From contig NZ_JAGFBV010000003.1 of assembly GCF_017948595.1 (NCBI RefSeq), positions 124,001-188,000 on the forward strand: a DNA stretch of 64,000 bases, in the 5' to 3' direction. A model generated the notes under the pieces. The model was given only the letters and a program-made list of their open reading frames with translations. It made no database searches and was not told where the DNA came from. Position 1 is the first letter of the stretch. Each line of letters starts with the position of its first letter. This DNA is from Flavobacterium geliluteum (GTDB lineage: Bacteria > Bacteroidota > Bacteroidia > Flavobacteriales > Flavobacteriaceae). The position numbers were made by a program, and so were the translations under genes. Positions 37,601 to 43,900 of this stretch are shown piece by piece.

Positions 37601-39847
37601 AACCATTACTCAAAAACGCATAGTGAAAATAATTATAATGGTGCATTGATAGGTACACCAAATAAAGTCTCATATACTCAAATATTAGACAATAAAAATA
37701 AATTATGCGGCATAGGAATACCAGGTGAGATTTGTATTGGAGGCAATAGTGTGGCAAGAGGGTATTTAAAAAGAGAAGCATTAACTGCTGAAAATTTTAT
37801 TACTAATCCATACAAAAATGAATACGAAAAAATATATAAAACTGGAGATTATGGAAAGCTGCTTTCCAATGGTGTTTTAGAGTTTATAGGAAGGAAAGAT
37901 ACTCAAGTTAAAATAAAAGGCCATCGTATTGAACTAGGAGAAATAGAACATGTTTTAAATAGTTTAAGTTTTGTAAAAGAAGCAGTTGTAGTAGTAAAAG
38001 CAGTATCAAAAAATAATGATGAATTAGTAGCATATCTAATCAGCGATGAAGAAATAGAAACAAAATCCTTAAGGAATATGCTACAGAAAACATTAACTAT
38101 TTATATGATTCCGACCTATTTTATACAATTAGATGCATTTCCGCTCACTAATAATGGTAAAATAGATATAAAGGCACTGCCAAACCCAGAACATTCAGAT
38201 TTAAAAGATCAAGAAACCTATGTTTCACCAAGGAACGAAATAGAAGAAATAATAGTAGGTGTTTATGAAGAAGTGCTTAGAAAAGAAAAAATAGGAATTA
38301 AAGATGATTTTTTCATTATGGGAGGAGATTCTATAAAATCAATTCAAATAGTTGCTCGCTTAAAACAAAGAAACCTTTCCTTAACGATTCAGGATATCTT
38401 GCTAAATCCAATTATAGAAGATTTATCTAGAATAGTTAAAAAAGTAGATCGAACGATTTCTCAAGAAATCGTAAAAGACGAGGTTGGCTTAAGTCCAATA
38501 CAGTCTTATTTCTTCGAAAAACACCCAATAAATTATCATCATTTTAATCAATCAATACTCTTGTTTAATAGAGAAGGGATCAAGGAAGAAGGTGTTCGAA
38601 AAGTGTTTGACAAAATAATGCAGCATCACGATGCTTTACGAATGACATATCATAAATCTGCATCAAATGTTTGGCTACAGAAGAATCACGGGGAAGAATT
38701 AAAGTATGATTTGAAACAATGGAATTATAATGATTTAGACAGTTTTTATGAAAAATGCGAACAATTACAGTCCAGCATAAATATAAATAAAGGGGCACTA
38801 TTAAAACTGGGATTATTTAAAGGTGCAGCTGGCGACCATTTATTAATTGTTATTCATCACTTAGTAATCGATGCTGTTTCTTGGAAAATTTTACTGGAAG
38901 ATTTAGAAATATTGTTTAATCAATACATGCTAGGTGAGACTTTAAAATTACCCCTAAAAACAGATTCATTTATTCATTGGCAGAAAGAATTGCAAAGATA
39001 TTCTAAGAGTACGACTTTAGAAAAAGAACACTATTACTGGTCATCTGTAAATAAAATAGCAATAGATAAAATTCCTTTAGACAAAAAAAGTGGAAATAAT
39101 TTTGTGAAGAATGAATCAACTCAATCGTATAGTTTAAACAAAGAGTTAACAGAAGTTTTATTAACCAAATGTAATAAAGCATACGGTACAACAATAAATG
39201 AAATTTTATTAACAAGTTGTGTAACTGCCATAAAGAAAACTTTTCACCTTCAGGAAGTTGCTGTTTGGATGGAAGCTCATGGTCGTGAGAATATTGATGC
39301 AGATATAGATATAAGCAGGACAATAGGGTGGTTTACGTCTATATATCCAGTCGTTTTTAGTCTAAAAGAAGACAAAAATATTTTAGAATTAATATCGGTT
39401 AAGGATACTTTAAGACGGGTGCCTAATAAAGGAATTGGTTATGGCGTATTAAAATATTTAGCATCAAAAGAATATACTTTAAATCCTGAGATTTCTTTTA
39501 ACTATTTAGGGAATTCTAACGATAGTATAGAGATAAAGCAAGACACAAAATTATTCGAGATAATGGACAAATATAAAGGAAATGAGAGTTCATTCGTAAT
39601 GGAAAGAGAGCAGCTTTTAGATGTAAAAGCAATAATATCTCACGGATGTGTAAATGTAGATATAAGTTATAGTCAAGATCAATTTTATGATGAAACCATA
39701 AAGGAAATAATAAAACAAAGTAAAATTAATTTAATAGGATTAATTGAAGAGTTATCAATGGAAAAAGAAGCCTATGCAACTCCTTCTGATTTTACATTTA
39801 AGGGATTGAGCATGCAGGAATTGGAACAATTAAACAAAATTCAATAA
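28625..39847 (+). CDS. NRPS3: docking, C-A(Val)-T, C-A(His)-T, internal docking, C-A(Hpg)-T-E
   Basis: A 3740-residue synthetase. Residues 1-52 are a docking domain. Module 1: C at 75, A code DAFWLGGTF(K), Val, T at 1058. Module 2: C at 1121, A code DSALTAEVW(K), closest to His (DSELTAEVCK), T at 2117 (GGDSLKL). Then residues about 2167-2215 (NDLLTRLKKLNITIKIVND...) are a second docking-type hairpin inside the protein, a sign of gene fusion. Module 3: C at 2239, A code DIFHFGLIF(K), the DIFH core of 4-hydroxyphenylglycine codes, T at 3229 with GGDSIKS typical before epimerases. The E domain (about 3287-3700) has HHLVIDAVSW, EAHGRE, RTIGWFTSIYPV and FNYLG, so it looks active. Part of module 1 (30023-30808) is almost identical to NRPS6. 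Confidence 0.94.
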   Translation: MKDLLNKIQENNLLLKVIDGKLKVFTNGTDINKNLIAEIKARKEELTEIILENGSLDNSNNIKNTIHKTPELNGYPLSSSQQRLWTLSQVDRASISYNMPSIYELTGEFSYELLNQSFKNLVYRHEILRTVFKEDTLGNVKQYIRNIEDIDFSLVEIDFRGINTYKQKLETYIEKECALLFDLEEGPLLRGVVIRLTNEKWIFCFVMHHIISDGWSIDVMMNELIGQYKLLGENRFDSKKELEIQYKDYAVWQQNQLVNGHLEKDKTYWLEHLKGDLPTLFHFGDFPRPAIKTYNGGIVERKIGTALNEQFKTLYKANEGTLFMGCLSLLNVILHKYTGQEEFIIGSPVSGRTNTVLHDQIGFYVNTLALRTKFTSGDSFETLFGRVKENTLNAFEHQDYPFDELLDDLNIKRDLSRNALFDVMLVVQDSKEKQIADVLEGTSLSISPYKNEQHFGSKFDLLFSFAEVSDSLSLVIEYNSDIFSKRLCEQLLLHMEQLLEGLVSSPKKELSEISCLNSLEKHELLVDYNTTETRYEEGISLLGLFKEQVAMVPDKTALIYGEISLTYTELDVLSSQFSHYLEKQSELALEDLIAIALPKSHWQIISILGILKSGCAYVPIALDYPQDRIDFIVSDTKSKIVITPELLFDFESSIGDYSKEKDICSRDLSSLAYVMYTSGSTGRPKGVLIEERGIIRLVKKSNYINIGPSSVLLSTGSFSFDATTFEYWGMLLNGGTLILSEEDLFLSPIDLSSLIKAKGVTIMWFTCGLLNQLIDESIEVFEGLTTVLSGGDRLSPVHIGKLRSRYPLMEIINGYGPTENTTFSTSHSVKEVREGTHTIPIGNPISNSTAYILDTAMFLVPKGVVGELYLGGSGVSRGYLNREDLTEEKFIASPFIAGQRLYRTGDLVKRNQNGEIEFIGRQDTQVKIRGYRIELGEIEHLLSTYPGVNSTLVVVEESQGDKLLLGYITSEEVIAESVLRDWLFQRLPSYMVPSYIHVLERFPLTVNGKIDRTNLPDMTGVLVNSDLYIAPENEIEKKLSELWMEILNVPQVGLLDNFFELGGHSLKATKLMSRIHKEFNVKLRLLEFFNHPDLQSQSALISSKKSVRYDSIPRLEEQDSYPLSLMQRRLWIMSQLEDANIAYNMSTVYVFKGHLELSLLEQSFKTLISRHEILRTYFKKDASGDIRQYIQPIASVDFSLGSVDARKFSEADLSLALSKTLKTPFDLSQGPLLRVDIYQVSEDSCIFSSVIHHIISDGWSLEVLIKELLILYNSLVTGVSHSLPPLQIQYKDYASWQLNTLNDSSSDQAYWFNQFSGDLPVLDLSGGKVRPGIKTYNGGVYNSKLSKTLSNTLAALLQKEEATLFMGLLSAVNALFYHYTAQEDIIIGSPIAGRDHRDLEDQIGFYVNTLALRTQFSKEDSFEELLSKVKTVVLDAHAHQLYPFDDLVSGLGLQRDMSRNPLFDVQVIVQNKTSTERITSQELEGLSVTYYEGEVSHTSIFDLVFNFIESEDSIHISTIYNTDVFDYEWLVQIHIHLEELLKEMLASSKTSLSQLSCLTEQEANHLLESFNALKIPYDRSTTIVNLIEQQVKKTPHAIAVYYEGIRLSYQELEDRSNQLAHYLIEEYGVSGNDLIGIMMDRSELMFIGILGILKSGGAYVPIDPDYPESRKAYILKDTQVKVLLTQSDYIFDLSYYSGNLFAMDLQLLGLTNSKHAPSISINANDLVYIIYTSGSTGNPKGVLVSHGNLIHSLAPRESVYGTIDRFLLLSSIAFDSSVAGIFSTLSTGGQLCVTKGVDISNVSFIADYIITEQISHLLTVPSYYRLLLNSLSEGDSSSLKEVTVAGEHCPITLITDHYASAIGQSGCSLFNEYGPTECTVWSSVHKYAAGEKVTSTIGKPIANSYIYILNKEDALVPIGVIGEICIGGAGVTKGYLNRPELTEEKFVADPFSAGEKMYKTGDLGRWNAKGEIEFLGRKDDQVKIRGYRIELGEIQYALETYESIESAVVLAKDNPAGDNELYVYVLGDGALNVSELKQYLGGILPSYAIPSNYTQVPSFPRTPNGKIDTKALLSMEIAGLESGAGYVAPRTEEEEILVRIWQEVLNKKKIGVKDRFFDLGGDSLKLIRLISLIDREFHIKLELKDIYEIQLLEDQVKVINEVKNIDTVNDLLTRLKKLNITIKIVNDKLDIKAPKGIINKELLNEIEVNKENLIVLIERYSTSKITWDKQIPIIKKHEHYELSSSQRRVWVLSQMEDGNVTYNMPEVYVFKGELNLDAFNLAYQTLILRHESLRTNFKEDEDGEIKQFIKEQKDVKNKITFKNLTDNKEKRDKVERIIDKLCNYKFNLSSDDLLKCTLLQVENNEWVFCYVIHHIISDGWSMDILTKELFILYNAFIKGEENPLTPLRIQYKEYASWQQKQLQEIDSEGHKNYWLKQFEGEIPVLNLLTDKKRPIIKTFNGGIINKQLPKATIEALKEISTKEGGTLYMSLLAIVNVLLYRYTNQNDIIIGSPVGGRTHSDLENQIGFYTNTLALRSQFKGNDSYLDLLKKVKEIALGGLEHQIYPFDELVGQLDLQRDMSRNVLFDVFVALQNAVISSENRSFPGLQIENYNETTIKVTKFDLTFNFNQSSDGLWLSLEYNSDLFYKETAERIALHFLQVTESIIGQPNNSINDLEYINDFEKEQLLNNFGAKSSAYDEEQTIVSLFEDQANKTPDAIALLFEEKEYTFKDLQEKSNQLGNYLRNKYKIQQEDLVGIKLERNEWIIITMLGVLKSGGAYMPLDPSYPQERIDYMLEDSSCKLVIDQEEILTFQNETHYYKEDAISFINTPSDLAYVIYTSGSTGKPKGVMIEHKNVVAFLESCKSRFGLSNMKMPLLASNAFDIFLFESFYPMLTGGTVLMLPNEHIRDMYLLADILKNMNAFHAVPALMSQILAHIKSTGEVEEYYGISDLFIGGDKVSTSVLKEMHEVFPRASIYELYGPTETTIFVTANHYSKTHSENNYNGALIGTPNKVSYTQILDNKNKLCGIGIPGEICIGGNSVARGYLKREALTAENFITNPYKNEYEKIYKTGDYGKLLSNGVLEFIGRKDTQVKIKGHRIELGEIEHVLNSLSFVKEAVVVVKAVSKNNDELVAYLISDEEIETKSLRNMLQKTLTIYMIPTYFIQLDAFPLTNNGKIDIKALPNPEHSDLKDQETYVSPRNEIEEIIVGVYEEVLRKEKIGIKDDFFIMGGDSIKSIQIVARLKQRNLSLTIQDILLNPIIEDLSRIVKKVDRTISQEIVKDEVGLSPIQSYFFEKHPINYHHFNQSILLFNREGIKEEGVRKVFDKIMQHHDALRMTYHKSASNVWLQKNHGEELKYDLKQWNYNDLDSFYEKCEQLQSSININKGALLKLGLFKGAAGDHLLIVIHHLVIDAVSWKILLEDLEILFNQYMLGETLKLPLKTDSFIHWQKELQRYSKSTTLEKEHYYWSSVNKIAIDKIPLDKKSGNNFVKNESTQSYSLNKELTEVLLTKCNKAYGTTINEILLTSCVTAIKKTFHLQEVAVWMEAHGRENIDADIDISRTIGWFTSIYPVVFSLKEDKNILELISVKDTLRRVPNKGIGYGVLKYLASKEYTLNPEISFNYLGNSNDSIEIKQDTKLFEIMDKYKGNESSFVMEREQLLDVKAIISHGCVNVDISYSQDQFYDETIKEIIKQSKINLIGLIEELSMEKEAYATPSDFTFKGLSMQELEQLNKIQ
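30023..30808 (+). repeat. Long near-identical tract, copy 1 (in NRPS3 module 1)
   Basis: About 786 bp, from the last part of the C domain to just after the A4 motif FDATTFEYW of the Val A domain, is repeated with only a few base differences at 56784-57569 (constant offset 26761). Sequence on both sides is homologous but much more diverged, so the tract points to recent recombination or gene conversion. Confidence 0.85.
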
Positions 39848-39849
39848 AA

Positions 39850-42800
39850 ATGGAAGATGTATATCCGCTAAGTCCTTTACAAAAGGGAATGTATTATCAT
39901 TGGTTAGCCTCTCCAACATCTTACTTTGAGCAAGTAAGTTATAGGTTAAAAGGTTGTTTAAATATAGCATTACTAGAAAAAAGCTATGAAGTTTTGGTTG
40001 ATAGACATGCCGCTCTAAGAACTTTTTTTACCCATAAATTTGGAGAAGACGTTCTGCAGGTGGTTAAAAAAACAGGAGAATCAATATTTTCTTATGAAGA
40101 TGTAAGCTTAAATCCGGACTTTTCTTTTCAAGAATTTAAAGAAAAAGATAGAAATAAGGGATTTGATTTGGGCAGAGGCTCACAAATGAGGATAAGTATT
40201 TTGAAAGTAGGACACGAAACATACGAATTGGTTTGGAGTCAACATCATATTTTAATGGATGGATGGTGTATAAGTATTTTAATTAGAGATTTTTTTCAGA
40301 TTTATAATGATTTAAAAATCAATAAAAAGCCTGTATTAGATCATGTTATTCCTTATTCAAAATATATACAATGGCTCGAAAAAGTAGATGTGTCCAAATC
40401 AAAGGAATATTGGAAAAACTATTTATTAAATTATGAAACCAAAAGTTCACCACCTAAAAAAACAGTAGCCAGTAAAGGTTTTGTTTCTAAAGAAATTACT
40501 TTAAAGATTGAAAAATCTGTAAGAAATGAAATAGAGCATGTTTGCGCGAATCTGGGAATAACAGAAAATATTTTTATTCAAACAATATGGGGGATTCTTT
40601 TAGGAAAATATAATGGAACTAATGATGTTGTTTTCGGTTCTGTAGTATCTGGTAGACCAGCTGAAATAATAGGAGTTGAAAAAATAATAGGACTATTCAT
40701 AAACACAATTCCTGTTCGTATACAATCGCAAAAGAATATGACAGCAAAGGAACTTTTTAAACAAGTTATGCAGCAGTCAATTAACAGTACCTATCATCAT
40801 TACATTCAATTAAGTGACGTATTAGAAGAGAGTGATTTAGGAAGAGATTTATTTGATCATATTTTAGTCTTTGAAAATTTTCCTATAGATGATAATTTAA
40901 TAGTTGCGTCAGACGAGGAACTTTTAGTGTTAGAATCTGAAATTTATGAGCATAATAATTATGATTTTACAGTTGCTGTTGTTCCAGGAAAGGACAGTTT
41001 GGATATCAGGTTTAATTATAATAGCCTAATCTATGATACTTTAATAATAGAAAGATTAAAAGCGCTTTTAGAAAATTGTATCCATGCAATTGCCAAAGAT
41101 CCTGATTGTATTATTGACACACTGGATTATGTGTCAAAAGAAGAAAAGCAACAAATAATAATAGATTTTAATAATGATACATTACTATATAATAAAGCAA
41201 ATAATCTAATTACTCTTTTAGAAGAATATACAAAAAAAACACCTAATGAAATTGCGGTGGTTTATGAAGACCAAAACATTACATATAAAATATTAGAGGA
41301 AAAATCGAATCAATTTACTCACTACTTAAAAAGTAATTATGAAATTGGGTTAGGCGACACTGTTGTTGTTAAACTAGAAAAGACAGAATGGACTATTATA
41401 GCCTTGTTAGGAATATTAAAATCTGGCGGGGTATATGTTCCTGTCGATATAAATTATCCAGAAGAAAGAATTCAATTTATTGTAGAAGATTGTAACTGTA
41501 AAGTGATAATCGATGAAGAAAAAATAAGCCAGTTTAAAAATAAAACCGAAATATCGCCAATACATAATGATTTTAAAATAGGATTGTTACAAAATGATTT
41601 GGCTTATATTATTTATACATCAGGAACTACAGGGAAACCCAAAGGTGTAATGGTTGAACATAAAAATATAGTATCGTTTATTGAAAGTTGCAAAAAAGAA
41701 TTTAGTATTGAAAAATTAAGATTACCATTATTATCATCTAATGCCTTTGATATTTCTTTATTTGAATTGTTTTATCCTTTAGCGACAGGAGGAACAGTTA
41801 CAATTTTAAGCACTAATAATATTAAAGACATAAATTATTTAGCGCAATGCATGAAAAAGGTAAATGGATTTCATGCTGTACCGGCCTTAATGACTCAAAT
41901 ATTAAATTATATAAAAAGCACAAATACGCAGCATCAATTTCAAGGAATTAATAACTTGTTTATAGGAGGAGATGCAGTTTCTACAAGCATTCTCAAAGAA
42001 ATGAGAGAAGTCTTTCCAAATGCAGCCATACACGAACTTTATGGGCCAACAGAGAGTACGATATTTGTTACCGCTCATCATTATCATAGTACTTCAAAAG
42101 ACAATGAATACAATGGAGCCTTAATAGGAAGTCCTAATCCAAATTCAAGTATATATATTCTTGATGAGCATAATCAAGCTTGTGGATTGGGTATAGCAGG
42201 TGAAATATGTGTAGGAGGTGACGGAGTTACAAGAGGTTATATAAATCAACTAGAATTAACGGAAGAAAAATTTATCGAAAATCCATTTGATTTAAGTAGT
42301 AGAATATACAAAACCGGAGATTTAGGTTGTTGGTTAGCCAACGGTAATATTGAGTTTTTAGGCAGAAAAGACCAGCAAGTAAAAATACGCGGCTACAGAA
42401 TTGAGCCTGGAGAGATAGAGAATACCATTTTGCAGTATTCAGAGGATTTAAAACAAGTAGTTGTTGAAGTAAAAGAAAACATTCAGGAGAAAGTATTAGT
42501 CGCTTATCTGGTATCGAACATCAATGTAGATAAATTAGAATTGCGAAACTTTCTACAAACCAGACTACCTGATTATATGATTCCGGGTTTTTATGTCATA
42601 TTAGAAAACCTGCCTTTAACTCCAAATGGAAAAATAGATAGAAAGGCCTTGCCGGGTATCTCAGGAGAAGACATTATTAAAAGAGAATATGCAGCTCCAA
42701 GAAACGAAACCGAAGAGAAATTAGCAGAGATCTGGCAAGGAATATTAGGAATAGAAAAAATAGGTATAACCGATAACTTCTTTGAATTAGGAGGCCATAG

Positions 42801-42978
42801 TTTAAAAGCGACTCGTTTAATCGCAGAAATTTATAAACATTTTCGCGTAGAACTTAATATATCTCTATTATTTGAAGCACCTATTTTAGGAGATTTATCT
42901 AATGAAATAGATAATATAATTTGGGTTAATACGGCTGTTGATATTAAAGGTGTAGAAACAGATGATATTGTTATATGA
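39850..42978 (+). CDS. NRPS4: C(DCL-type)-A(Hpg)-T
   Basis: A 1042-residue single module that begins 2 bp after NRPS3. It has no docking hairpin; it starts directly with MEDVYPLSPLQKGMYYHWL, the form taken by C domains that accept a D-configured donor from an upstream E domain, here the E domain ending NRPS3. The C motif is QHHILMDGWC near 131. The A domain (about 450-950; YTSGTTGKPKG at 589, YGPTESTIF at 731) reads DIFHFGLIF(K), the same Hpg-type code as NRPS3 module 3. The sub-domain after motif A8 and the T domain (FFELGGHSLKA, 977) closely match those of NRPS1 and NRPS2 module 1, so the A domain is a mosaic. Motif A8 reads IEPGEIE instead of IELGEIE. The tail ends ETDDIVI. The stop overlaps the next start. 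Confidence 0.93.
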   Translation: MEDVYPLSPLQKGMYYHWLASPTSYFEQVSYRLKGCLNIALLEKSYEVLVDRHAALRTFFTHKFGEDVLQVVKKTGESIFSYEDVSLNPDFSFQEFKEKDRNKGFDLGRGSQMRISILKVGHETYELVWSQHHILMDGWCISILIRDFFQIYNDLKINKKPVLDHVIPYSKYIQWLEKVDVSKSKEYWKNYLLNYETKSSPPKKTVASKGFVSKEITLKIEKSVRNEIEHVCANLGITENIFIQTIWGILLGKYNGTNDVVFGSVVSGRPAEIIGVEKIIGLFINTIPVRIQSQKNMTAKELFKQVMQQSINSTYHHYIQLSDVLEESDLGRDLFDHILVFENFPIDDNLIVASDEELLVLESEIYEHNNYDFTVAVVPGKDSLDIRFNYNSLIYDTLIIERLKALLENCIHAIAKDPDCIIDTLDYVSKEEKQQIIIDFNNDTLLYNKANNLITLLEEYTKKTPNEIAVVYEDQNITYKILEEKSNQFTHYLKSNYEIGLGDTVVVKLEKTEWTIIALLGILKSGGVYVPVDINYPEERIQFIVEDCNCKVIIDEEKISQFKNKTEISPIHNDFKIGLLQNDLAYIIYTSGTTGKPKGVMVEHKNIVSFIESCKKEFSIEKLRLPLLSSNAFDISLFELFYPLATGGTVTILSTNNIKDINYLAQCMKKVNGFHAVPALMTQILNYIKSTNTQHQFQGINNLFIGGDAVSTSILKEMREVFPNAAIHELYGPTESTIFVTAHHYHSTSKDNEYNGALIGSPNPNSSIYILDEHNQACGLGIAGEICVGGDGVTRGYINQLELTEEKFIENPFDLSSRIYKTGDLGCWLANGNIEFLGRKDQQVKIRGYRIEPGEIENTILQYSEDLKQVVVEVKENIQEKVLVAYLVSNINVDKLELRNFLQTRLPDYMIPGFYVILENLPLTPNGKIDRKALPGISGEDIIKREYAAPRNETEEKLAEIWQGILGIEKIGITDNFFELGGHSLKATRLIAEIYKHFRVELNISLLFEAPILGDLSNEIDNIIWVNTAVDIKGVETDDIVI

Positions 42979-43900
42979 AAATAATGAGTGGGAGGTAATC
43001 CAGGGGAATATCATAGGTGTGCCAAATGACAATACTAAAATTTACATCTTAGATCCTCAAGAAAGATTATGTCCAATTGGTGTCTCTGGAGAAATTTGTG
43101 TTACAGGAAATCAATTAGCCAGAGGGTATATTAATGAGAAGAAAGACGCAAACTTCAAAGAATCAGTCGTTTCAAATAAAAAAATATACAAGACAGGAGA
43201 TTATGCGAGATGGCTTAATAATGGCAAAATAGAGTTTTTAGGTCGAAAGGATACTCAAGTAAAAATAAGAGGACACCGAATCGAATTACATGAAATTGAA
43301 AGTATTATTGAGGATAATCCTTTGGTAGAAAATGCGATAGTACTATATAAGGCAATTAATAATAATGAAAAAGAATTGATAGCTTATATAAAAGGACAAG
43401 AAAACTTAAATCTTAGCAAATTAAAAGAAGAAATAAGTATAAAATTACCCAATCATATGATTCCATCATATTTTTTAACAATAAAGGAATTCCCAATAAC
43501 AGCAAATGGAAAAATAGCCATTAATGACTTTCCACTTCCAAGAACTAATGAAACAAGAAAGAGTTTAATATTTAATGAAACAGAGCAGATAATAGAAGGG
43601 ATTTGGCAATCAATATTATCCTATCCCAATATTGATCTTGATGATAATTTTTTCGATTTAGGAGGGAACTCTATAAAAGTAATGATTATGGCGAGGCTGA
43701 TTAAAGAAGCTTTTGAGGTTATAATTCCTGTAGTTGATTTGTATAAGTATAATACAATAAAATTATTAAGCCTTAAAATAAATCAAGCCAATACCGCTCA
43801 AATAAAAACAGATACTATAAAAATAGAATCTTCACTAGTGGCTATACAAAATACTATTAGAATTTTAAACAATTTAGACAGTAATGATGAAAAATTATAA
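42962..43900 (+). CDS. Truncated A-T remnant (A domain without motifs A1-A5)
   Basis: A 312-residue frame that begins in the middle of an A domain: after a non-homologous start it picks up at GNIIGVPNDNTKIYILD, then has GEICVTGNQLARGYI, KIYKTGDYARW, GRKDTQVKIRGHRIELHEIE, PNHMIPSYF and NGKIAI, followed by a T domain (FFDLGGNSIKV, intact Ser). Motifs A1-A5, which bind ATP and the substrate, are missing, so it cannot adenylate. The annotated ATG at 42962 lies inside NRPS4. An ATGA-coupled start at 42975 would give only MKIMSGR and stop, and is out of frame with the remnant. I infer a deletion of a former docking-C-A(N-part), about 900 codons. It ends overlapping the PKS start by 17 bp. The carrier domain might still work in trans if translated. 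Confidence 0.7.
   Translation: MILLYENNEWEVIQGNIIGVPNDNTKIYILDPQERLCPIGVSGEICVTGNQLARGYINEKKDANFKESVVSNKKIYKTGDYARWLNNGKIEFLGRKDTQVKIRGHRIELHEIESIIEDNPLVENAIVLYKAINNNEKELIAYIKGQENLNLSKLKEEISIKLPNHMIPSYFLTIKEFPITANGKIAINDFPLPRTNETRKSLIFNETEQIIEGIWQSILSYPNIDLDDNFFDLGGNSIKVMIMARLIKEAFEVIIPVVDLYKYNTIKLLSLKINQANTAQIKTDTIKIESSLVAIQNTIRILNNLDSNDEKL

Noticed and set aside
42395..42425. IEPGEIE in motif A8 of NRPS4 as an inactivating change
   Set aside because: Only the Leu of IELGEIE is changed, the surrounding Arg and Glu residues are intact, and no loss of function can be claimed from this.
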